A stretch of DNA of 15,848 nucleotides from a bacterium UBP11_UBA4055 (GTDB taxonomy: Bacteria > UBA4055), in the NCBI GenBank assembly GCA_002382735.1, contig DFZN01000067.1:17736-33583 (forward strand). Reading direction: 5' to 3'. Made by a program: the position numbers and the translations under genes. Below are positions 1 to 5,577 of the stretch, piece by piece. Each line of letters begins with the position of its first letter. Positions within the stretch are counted from its first letter, which is position 1. Under the pieces are notes generated by a model. The model was given only the letters and a program-made list of their open reading frames with translations. It did no database searches and was not told the DNA's origin.

Positions 1-159
1 AGAGACAAAACAAATCTAGATATTTTCTGGTTGAAAGACAAAAGCCTTGCCGATCTCGACAATCTGCCCGATCCGGATATACTCGCCAGTGAGATTATCG
101 AAAACATTGAAGCAGGACTTGAAAGCTTCAAGACTATTATGGATGAATTAGGGAAATAA
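1..159 (+). CDS. hsdM: Type I restriction-modification DNA methyltransferase subunit, C-terminal end (partial)
   Basis: The reading frame is open from the first base and ends with TAA at 157-159, giving 52 residues. It contains the stretches TNLDIFWLKDKSLADLDNLP and EIIENIEAGLESF, which match the conserved C-terminal tail I know from HsdM, the N6-adenine methyltransferase subunit of type I restriction systems. HsdM transfers methyl from S-adenosylmethionine to adenine in a bipartite target chosen by HsdS. The catalytic domain (NPPF motif) lies outside the window, so activity cannot be judged. No hsdS or hsdR follows; the next genes encode secreted proteins, so any partners must lie upstream. 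HsdM is therefore the last system gene on this side. The identification rests on sequence recall of the tail only, but the match is long and specific. Confidence 0.85.
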   Translation, partial: RDKTNLDIFWLKDKSLADLDNLPDPDILASEIIENIEAGLESFKTIMDELGK

Positions 160-162
160 AAC

Positions 163-168
163 GGGGAG
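163..168 (+). promoter_or_regulatory. Shine-Dalgarno site that fixes the start at 178
   Basis: GGGGAG lies 9 nt upstream of the ATG at 178. It supports initiation in the frame that encodes the signal peptide, not in the frame that encodes most of the downstream protein. This is what makes the frameshift in the next gene visible. Confidence 0.6.
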
Positions 169-177
169 AGTTATTAA

Positions 178-653
178 ATGAAGCTAAAATTGTTGATGTT
201 ATTGGTAGCAGGATCATTATTCGGGCAGGATATGCTCCGCATTTTCATACTCTTGACGGGAATTATCAGGATTATGAAGTAAATAATATATCAAAATTGA
301 CTTTTACTGATTACGCAGATGGAGAATCATTATGGATGTTCGATATGAATGGTAATAAGACGGGTAATGATCTTGCTAATGTTGATAAACTGAGATTTTC
401 CGACTGGTACGGTTATATTGCAGCTCCTTTAAATCTTACTATTCTTGCTGACTCTTCATCAGTATCACTTGACTGGGACACTGTCGCAACAGCAGCAGAT
501 TATCTGATTTTCCGCTCAGAAACGGATCCTTATTCAGGATTCGCGAAGATCGACAGTACTTCCACTGTAGGTTTTATTGACAACGACCTTCTTCCCGGAA
601 ACAAATATTTCTATCATATCGTAGCCCGAAACGGACTGATAACTAAACACTGA
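178..653 (+). pseudogene. Secreted FN3-domain protein interrupted by a one-base frameshift
   Basis: Translation from ATG 178 gives a typical signal peptide (MKLKLLMLLVAGSLFGQ) followed by DMLRIF, then drifts into nonsense and stops at 280-282. The -1 frame continues the expected protein from the codon at 246 (HTLDGNYQDYEV, then NNISKLTF) to the TGA at 651-653. Joining the frames at the T run 242-245 restores about 158 residues: signal peptide, a short beta-rich leader with two 'I/V-x-K-L-x-F' strands (ISKLTF and VDKLRF), and one fibronectin type III-like domain (APLNLTILADSSSVSLDW to YFYHIVARN). The FN3 domain ends without an obvious last strand, so the C-terminus may also be short. A fifth T would repair the frame, so either a sequencing or assembly error in a homopolymer or a real mutation fits. 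Function is not known; cell-surface or extracellular binding is only inferred. It lies 18 nt after hsdM and 7 nt before the next gene. Confidence 0.7.
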
Positions 654-660
654 GGAAAAA

Positions 661-1593
661 ATGAAAAAATTCTTTATGTTACTGATCGTTGTTCCAATTA
701 TATGTTTTGCAGGTAATCTAATAATAGATTTTAATGACACTACTCCAAGTTCTGAAATTAATTTCCTGGATCTTGACTATCTTGAGATCATACCTTCCGG
801 ATTTGTTTCTGTGCCTGCAGGTCGTTTCGAAATGGGTCAGACAGGAGTGGAAGAACCTGTACATTTTGTAAATATGACCCGTAAATACTTCATAGCAAAA
901 AATGAAGTAACACAGAAAGAATGGTTTGACATAACTGGCGAACATCCTTCAATTAATTATGGTGTCGGAGACAATTACCCTGTTTATAGAGTGAACTGGT
1001 ATTCTATATTGAGGTATTGCAATCTTAGGAGTATGGTGGAAGGGCTTAACCCGTGCTATACAATTAATGGAACAACTAACCCTGCACTTTGGGGTGGGGT
1101 TCCAACAAATTTACCTGAAGGTGTTGTTAATTCTGCTTGGGATGAAGTTATTTGCGATTTTGATGCGAAAGGATACAGAATGCCGACAGAAGCTGAATGG
1201 GAATATGCCGCCCGGTATAATGACGGTAGAACCTATCCGTGGGGAGAAGCACCATATTCTGATTCGTTGTGTAATTATTCAGGCACAACCACAATAGTCG
1301 GAAGCTATCCTTCGGGAAGCAGCAAACTCGGAATTAATGACATGTCGGGTAATGTTAAAGAATGTGTCTGGGATGTGACCGGCGGGTACACCAGTGCAGA
1401 AGAAACAGATCCGACCGGGGCTGAGTATGTTTTGGGATCTGAACGCGTTATTCGTAACGGCGGTTGTAATGCGGATATGTTGCATTATGATTTTATGAAA
1501 TCAGCTGTCCGCAGTAGCCTTAATCCAAGTTATACAAGCGACATGTTCTTGCCGCATGATGTTTTCGGTTTTAGATTAGCAAGAACGAAGTAG
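661..1593 (+). CDS. Secreted formylglycine-generating-enzyme-fold (FGE-sulfatase/SUMF1-like) protein
   Basis: The 310-residue protein starts with a signal peptide (MKKFFMLLIVVPIICFA, cleavage likely after Ala17). A short beta-rich leader follows (about 18-43), then an FGE-sulfatase domain (about 46-308). Family marks are VPAGRFEMG (51-59), YFIAKNEVTQKEW (76-88), YRMPTEAEWEYAAR (172-185), YPWGE (192-196), INDMSGNV (225-232) and the terminal GFRLAR (303-308). In true formylglycine-generating enzymes two cysteines sit in the RGGS...C....C segment. The aligned segment here (RNGGCNADMLHYDFMKSAVR, 265-284) has Ala and Tyr at those places and one cysteine at 269. Sulfatase activation is therefore unlikely; a binding or structural role of the fold is inferred. 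GGA at 654-656 gives a weak ribosome site 4 nt before ATG. Spacing of 7 nt to the frameshifted gene suggests co-transcription. Confidence 0.8.
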   Translation: MKKFFMLLIVVPIICFAGNLIIDFNDTTPSSEINFLDLDYLEIIPSGFVSVPAGRFEMGQTGVEEPVHFVNMTRKYFIAKNEVTQKEWFDITGEHPSINYGVGDNYPVYRVNWYSILRYCNLRSMVEGLNPCYTINGTTNPALWGGVPTNLPEGVVNSAWDEVICDFDAKGYRMPTEAEWEYAARYNDGRTYPWGEAPYSDSLCNYSGTTTIVGSYPSGSSKLGINDMSGNVKECVWDVTGGYTSAEETDPTGAEYVLGSERVIRNGGCNADMLHYDFMKSAVRSSLNPSYTSDMFLPHDVFGFRLARTK

Positions 1594-1601
1594 AAGTGTT
1601 T

Positions 1602-2441
1602 ATGAAAAATATAATTAATTTAATACTTAATACAGCAATGTTTTTTATTTTTATCTCCTGCAATAATTCTCCTAATCTTCAAGTAATCGACACATCCTCT
1701 TTCGGTAATATCAACATGATAAAGGAGATAAACGGGCAGGTGTATGTGCTCAATGCGACTACTTCGTCGGTGCATATTATCAAAGACGGGAGGCTTGAAC
1801 TATTCAGAGATATCACGATCAGCGGAAGGGATTTTATTCAGGATTTCGATATGGAGGACGATACTCTGTATTATTCCAACACATACGACGAGATATTCAT
1901 TTCATCAGGCAGTGAGATAGAGGATACCCTGAAAGTGAAAAATCCCGACAGGATCGCAGTTCTTGAAAATGAAGTATTCGTGACCTCGCGAAAAGCGGAG
2001 GACGGGTTTTATTACATAAAGAAGATCGATGTTGATACGAATATGATTCTAAAGACCGTGCGGCTTAACGACGAGCCGCTTCATGGTCTTGCGCAGGAGG
2101 ATTACGGTCTGTTCATGTTCAAAGACAGTCTGGCGGTCTATAATCCCGTAAGAAGCAGGATAGAAAAGTACGACAGCGGTCTAGAACTCAGATTTACGGT
2201 CGATTTTAAGAAAGGCTCTGAATACGGCAATATGTACATTTCGGAAAACAGAATAAGAATTTTGTGCGTGAATGAAAGTAAAATATCAGTGCTTGAAGTT
2301 CATAACGACGGCAGAATGCAAATGTTCGATACCGGAATAGAATCCGAAAATATAGATATCGGCAGTTCATGCGTAACTTATAGTGCGGTATATCTATACG
2401 ATTATATTGACGGTGAAATAATCATCCGCGATTTGAAGTAA
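1602..2441 (+). CDS. Putative lipoprotein of unknown function, possibly beta-propeller-like
   Basis: I do not recognise a specific family. From ATG 1602 the protein has 279 residues, with a hydrophobic N-terminus ending in FIFISC (Cys20), a plausible lipobox that would anchor it to a membrane. A GTG at 1596 in the same frame would add two residues and is less likely. The rest is a run of short beta-strand segments, such as VYVLNATTSSVHIIKDG, LYYSNTYDEIFI, VFVTS and LAVYN, each repeating a 'display a value, then next strand' rhythm of about 40-45 residues. This is typical of WD/NHL/YncE-like beta-propellers, but no repeat is clear enough to prove it. It begins 8 nt after the FGE-like gene and may share its transcript. 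No terminator is visible after its TAA. Confidence 0.6.
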   Translation: MKNIINLILNTAMFFIFISCNNSPNLQVIDTSSFGNINMIKEINGQVYVLNATTSSVHIIKDGRLELFRDITISGRDFIQDFDMEDDTLYYSNTYDEIFISSGSEIEDTLKVKNPDRIAVLENEVFVTSRKAEDGFYYIKKIDVDTNMILKTVRLNDEPLHGLAQEDYGLFMFKDSLAVYNPVRSRIEKYDSGLELRFTVDFKKGSEYGNMYISENRIRILCVNESKISVLEVHNDGRMQMFDTGIESENIDIGSSCVTYSAVYLYDYIDGEIIIRDLK

Positions 2442-2462
2442 AAATCCTTATATAAATACTAT

Positions 2463-2490
2463 TTGACTTTAAAATTTAAAATATTATCTT
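2463..2490 (+). promoter_or_regulatory. Candidate sigma70-like promoter of the ornithine aminotransferase gene
   Basis: TTGACT at 2463-2468 and TATCTT at 2485-2490 are separated by 16 nt in a very AT-rich gap, about 58 nt before the start codon. The -35 element is good; the -10 element is weak, and neighbouring alternatives such as TATTAT at 2482 have poor spacing. Confidence 0.35.
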
Positions 2491-2496
2491 TAAGGG

Positions 2497-2512
2497 AACT
2501 TTACGAAAAGTT
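2497..2512 (+). promoter_or_regulatory. Inverted repeat in the rocD leader (AACTTT-ACGA-AAAGTT)
   Basis: A perfect 6-bp inverted repeat with a 4-nt spacer lies just downstream of the candidate -10 element. It could be an operator overlapping the transcription start or a small hairpin in the leader RNA. Nothing in the sequence decides between these. Confidence 0.35.
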
Positions 2513-2548
2513 GTAAAATAAAGTTATTAAATAAAATAGGAGACGGAT

Positions 2549-3754
2549 ATGCTTAGCACGAAACAGATAATCAAATTGGATGAGAAGTACGGAGCCCACA
2601 ACTATCACCCTCTTCCCGTAGTGATCGCGGAAGCTAAAGGCGTGATGGTCAAAGATCCTGAAGGAAAAGAATATTTCGATTTTCTGTCCGCATATTCAGC
2701 AGTGAACCAGGGGCACAGACACCCCAAGATAATAAAAGCGCTTATTGAACAGGCAGGCAGATGTACTCTTACTTCAAGAGCTTTTCACAACGATGTCATG
2801 GGAAAATTCCTCAAGAAACTCTGTGAATACACAGGCTTTGAAATGGCGTTGCCGATGAACACCGGAGCTGAAGCGGTCGAAACGGCAATAAAATGTGCCA
2901 GAAGATGGGGCGTTGAGAAAAAAGGCATTAAGAACGAAAAGCAGGAAATCATTGTATGCGAAGAGAACTTCCACGGAAGGACTTCTACGATAATTTCTTT
3001 CTCGACCGATCCCGACGCGCGAGTGAATTACGGACCTTATGCTAAAGGCTTCAAGATAGTAAAATACAACGATGTGAAAGCGATCGAGAAAGCTATTACA
3101 CCGAACACATGCGCTGTGCTGATTGAGCCGATCCAGGGTGAGGCCGGTGTATCCGTTCCGGACGCAGGATATCTGAAAGCGATAAGGAAGATATGTACCA
3201 AGAACAATGTTCTTTTCATAGCTGACGAAGTTCAGACCGGCTTTTTAAGGACAGGCGAAAAATTCGCCTGCGACCACGAAAAAGTAAGACCCGACATCAT
3301 GTGTCTCGGCAAAGCTCTCGGCGGCGGGGTGATACCTGTTTCGGCAATAGTCGCCGATAAAAAGATCATGGAAGTATTCACTCCCGGAACTCACGGCTCG
3401 ACCTTCGGCGGATACCCTATCGCTTCAGCCGTGGCAATAGCAGCGCTTGAAGTGCTCGAAGACAAAAAGCTGCAGAAAAGCGTTCAGGAGCTCGGTGATT
3501 ACTTCAGAAAAGAAGTCGCGAAGATCAAGTGCAGGAAAATGGTTCAGGTGAGAGGAAAAGGACTTCTTAATGCCGTAGTTTTCGAGAAAAAATTCCAGGC
3601 ATGGGATGTTTGCATAGCTTTGAAGGATGCGGGACTTTTAGCAAAACAGACCCACGGGAACATAATCAGATTCGCTCCACCTCTGGTCATTACAAAAAAG
3701 GAAATGGATAAAGCGTTAAAGATCATCAAATCCGTATTTGAAAAGATAAAGTAA
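2549..3754 (+). CDS. rocD: Ornithine--oxo-acid aminotransferase (EC 2.6.1.13)
   Basis: This 401-residue PLP enzyme moves the delta-amino group of ornithine to 2-oxoglutarate, giving glutamate-5-semialdehyde (arginine breakdown or proline synthesis, cytoplasmic). It is a fold-type I, class III aminotransferase. Visible marks are YGAHNYHPLPVVI near the start, FLSAYSAVNQGH with Tyr49, the residue that sets ornithine preference in the human enzyme (Tyr85), NTGAEAV (104-110) for PLP phosphate, FHGRT with Arg144, EPIQGEAG, ADEVQTGF with Asp226 and Gln229, and the Schiff-base lysine Lys255 in LGKALGGG. The C-terminal GLLAKQTHGNIIRFAPPLVI is characteristic of ornithine rather than acetylornithine aminotransferases. 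Length is normal. AGGAG at 2538-2542 lies 6 nt before ATG. It appears monocistronic, bounded by its own promoter region and a strong terminator. No other arginine or proline gene is in view. Confidence 0.93.
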   Translation: MLSTKQIIKLDEKYGAHNYHPLPVVIAEAKGVMVKDPEGKEYFDFLSAYSAVNQGHRHPKIIKALIEQAGRCTLTSRAFHNDVMGKFLKKLCEYTGFEMALPMNTGAEAVETAIKCARRWGVEKKGIKNEKQEIIVCEENFHGRTSTIISFSTDPDARVNYGPYAKGFKIVKYNDVKAIEKAITPNTCAVLIEPIQGEAGVSVPDAGYLKAIRKICTKNNVLFIADEVQTGFLRTGEKFACDHEKVRPDIMCLGKALGGGVIPVSAIVADKKIMEVFTPGTHGSTFGGYPIASAVAIAALEVLEDKKLQKSVQELGDYFRKEVAKIKCRKMVQVRGKGLLNAVVFEKKFQAWDVCIALKDAGLLAKQTHGNIIRFAPPLVITKKEMDKALKIIKSVFEKIK

Positions 3755-3772
3755 TCTTTCTCAATCATAATT

Positions 3773-3799
3773 AAGGGCGGATTAATTTCGCCCTTTTTT
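3773..3799 (+). terminator. Rho-independent terminator after rocD
   Basis: AAGGGCG at 3773-3779 pairs perfectly with CGCCCTT at 3789-3795 around a 9-nt loop, and the 3' arm runs into six T residues (3794-3799). It starts 18 nt after the rocD stop codon. Confidence 0.9.
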
Positions 3800-3866
3800 G
3801 TTTCAATCCGGGTAAATATTTCTTAAATTTACAGTTCATCGTAACAATTAAACCTGAGGGCTTAAA

Positions 3867-5300
3867 ATGACAGACAGAACGACCTATTCCAATCCGCTGA
3901 CAGAAAGATATTCATCAAAGGAAATGAGCTACTTATTCAGTCCGGAATTCAAATTCAGGACATGGAGAAAACTGTGGATCGCTCTTGCCGAGGCTGAAAA
4001 GGAACTCGGTCTTAATATCACTCAGGAACAGATAAATGACTTAAAGATTAATGCGAATGATATTAATTATGACGAGGCTGAAGCCAGAGAAAAGATCGTC
4101 AGGCACGATGTGATGAGTCATGTTCATGCGTACGGACTTCAGTGCTCAAAAGCTAAGGGGATAATTCATCTCGGTGCCACTTCGGCCTATGTCGGAGATA
4201 ATACAGATCTCATACAGTACAGAGAAGCTCTTAAAGTTCTTAGAAAAAAGCTAGTTTCACTTCTCGGCAGGATGAAAGATTTCGCTTTAAAGGAAAAGGA
4301 CAGACCGACGCTCGGTTTCACACACTATCAGGCAGCTCAGATAACGACGGTCGGAAAAAGAGCCTGCCTCTGGATGAACGAATTCGTACTCGACCTTGAG
4401 GAAATAAATTTTTCTCTCGACACTTTGAGGTTCAGAGGCGTCAAGGGGACTACCGGGACGCAGGCATCGTTCATGGAGCTTTTCGACAACGATGAGGAGA
4501 AGGTCAAGAAGCTTGACGATCTTGTGACAGGAAAGATGGGGTTCGACAAAAAATTTATTATTACCGGTCAGACCTACACAAGAAAGCTCGACTCGAGAAT
4601 AATGGGGGCGCTGTCGTCTCTGGCTCAGTCGGCTCACAAGACCACCAATGATATCAGGCTGCTCCAGAACCTGAAAGAGATCGAGGAGCCGTTCGAGAAG
4701 AGCCAGATCGGCTCGTCCGCGATGGCGTACAAGCGGAACCCGATGCGCTCGGAAAGGATCGCTTCGCTCTCCAAGTACATAATGTCGCTATATTCATCGA
4801 CGGCAATGACTTCCGCAACTCAGTGGTTCGAGCGCACGCTGGACGACAGCGCCAACAAGCGGCTCGCGCTTCCTGAAGCTTTCCTCGCCGCTGATGCCGT
4901 GCTGATCATTCTGAACAACATCTTTGACGGTCTCGTAGTTTATCCTAAACAGATAGAGAAGCGGTTAAGGTCAGAGATACCTTTCATGGCTACCGAGAAT
5001 ATTATAATGAACGCCGTTAAGAAAGGCGGGGACAGGCAGGAGCTCCACGAAAGGATCAGAGAACTTTCAATGGAGGCCGGAAGAAATGTCAAGGAGAACG
5101 GACTTGAGAACAACCTTCTCGAACTGATAGCTGCCGATAAGACTTTCGGACTGAATATGGAAGAGCTGGATAAAATGACAGATCCTTCTCTTTATGTCGG
5201 AAGAGCGCCCGGACAGGTCATTGAATTCATAGAGAATGTAGTCGATCCGCTTATAAAAGACCTTATATCCGAGCCTCAGAATTTTGAGCTTAAAGTCTAG
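3867..5300 (+). CDS. purB: Adenylosuccinate lyase, eukaryote-like type (EC 4.3.2.2)
   Basis: This 477-residue enzyme removes fumarate from SAICAR and from adenylosuccinate in purine synthesis; it is a cytoplasmic tetramer. Nearly the whole sequence follows the human-type enzyme. Shared stretches include HLGATSAYVGDNTDL, LPTLGFTHFQ-like PTLGFTHYQAAQ, TTVGKR, LRFRGVKGTTGTQASF, IITGQTYTRK, WFERTLDDSAN and PFMATENIIM. The fumarase/aspartase-superfamily signature is GSSAMAYKRN (282-291), with the presumed catalytic Ser283 and Lys289. The usual Pro of the human MPYK loop is Ala287 here, which still fits the general lyase signature. TGAGGG at 3855-3860 lies 6 nt before ATG. The segment 4681-4920 is notably GC-richer and uses CGG/CGC arginine codons that are rare elsewhere in the gene. 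No terminator is obvious downstream. Confidence 0.95.
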   Translation: MTDRTTYSNPLTERYSSKEMSYLFSPEFKFRTWRKLWIALAEAEKELGLNITQEQINDLKINANDINYDEAEAREKIVRHDVMSHVHAYGLQCSKAKGIIHLGATSAYVGDNTDLIQYREALKVLRKKLVSLLGRMKDFALKEKDRPTLGFTHYQAAQITTVGKRACLWMNEFVLDLEEINFSLDTLRFRGVKGTTGTQASFMELFDNDEEKVKKLDDLVTGKMGFDKKFIITGQTYTRKLDSRIMGALSSLAQSAHKTTNDIRLLQNLKEIEEPFEKSQIGSSAMAYKRNPMRSERIASLSKYIMSLYSSTAMTSATQWFERTLDDSANKRLALPEAFLAADAVLIILNNIFDGLVVYPKQIEKRLRSEIPFMATENIIMNAVKKGGDRQELHERIRELSMEAGRNVKENGLENNLLELIAADKTFGLNMEELDKMTDPSLYVGRAPGQVIEFIENVVDPLIKDLISEPQNFELKV

Positions 5301-5486
5301 CTAAAAATATGCCTGTCTGTTTTATGGTTCTGTAAATATCGAAAAAGATATTAAATACGCAATAAGTCAATCCTGGTCGATGTGCTTTGTGGAATTAAGG
5401 CGTTTTGAAACGGATCCAAGTATAAAAATTTGTATTTTTTTATTTGTGAATAACCGTTGAATAACCTAAATTCAGTGAAATGCAGA

Positions 5487-5502
5487 ACACAACAGGTTGT
5501 GT
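5487..5502. promoter_or_regulatory. 16-bp palindrome ACACAAC-AG-GTTGTGT upstream of dnaE
   Basis: The 7-nt arms are perfect with a 2-nt centre, a shape more like a dimeric regulator's DNA site than an RNA hairpin. Its centre lies 32 bp, or about three helical turns, before the centre of the next palindrome. The binding protein is unknown. Confidence 0.4.
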
Positions 5503-5520
5503 CTGAAAGTGATGACGACA

Positions 5521-5532
5521 ACAATATATTGT
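5521..5532. promoter_or_regulatory. 12-bp palindrome ACAATATATTGT upstream of dnaE
   Basis: A perfect palindrome with ACAA/TTGT ends, resembling the half-sites of the element at 5487-5502. It lies about 16 nt before a possible -10 hexamer (5548-5553), where a bound protein could affect dnaE transcription. Being AT-rich, it could also be chance. Confidence 0.35.
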
Positions 5533-5577
5533 GTTTTTGAAAAATAATATGATACTTAAGCACGAAAGGTAATATCA

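Larger units (their letters stand above)
5301..5577 (+). other. Intergenic region between purB and dnaE with several palindromes
   Basis: This 277-nt gap holds no convincing gene. It contains an AT-rich tract (about 5420-5450), a short inverted repeat CGTTT-TG-AAACG at 5401-5412, and two palindromes near the dnaE start (listed separately). TATGAT at 5548-5553 is a good -10-like hexamer, but it has no well-spaced -35 partner. AAAGG at 5565-5569 serves as the dnaE ribosome site. No GC-rich hairpin followed by a T run is present, so purB termination is not explained. Confidence 0.6.

Noticed and set aside
238..248. Programmed -1 frameshift site in the FN3-type gene
   Set aside because: There is no X-XXY-YYZ heptamer and no clear downstream stem or pseudoknot; a homopolymer indel is simpler, though not excluded.
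3798..3831. Promoter for purB (TTGTTT with TAAATT, or a Bacteroidetes-like TTTG...TAnnTTTG pair)
   Set aside because: The spacings (20-23 nt) are too long for either class, and the match to TAnnTTTG fails at the last base.
4287..4637. Open frame of 116 codons on the minus strand inside purB
   Set aside because: It lies antisense to highly conserved purB sequence, has no recognisable motif and no ribosome site; it mirrors the purB codon pattern.
5421..5450. Terminator for purB in the A/T tract (AAAAAT-TTGT-ATTTTT)
   Set aside because: The stem is made only of A-T pairs and lies more than 100 nt from the stop codon, so it is unlikely to stop transcription.
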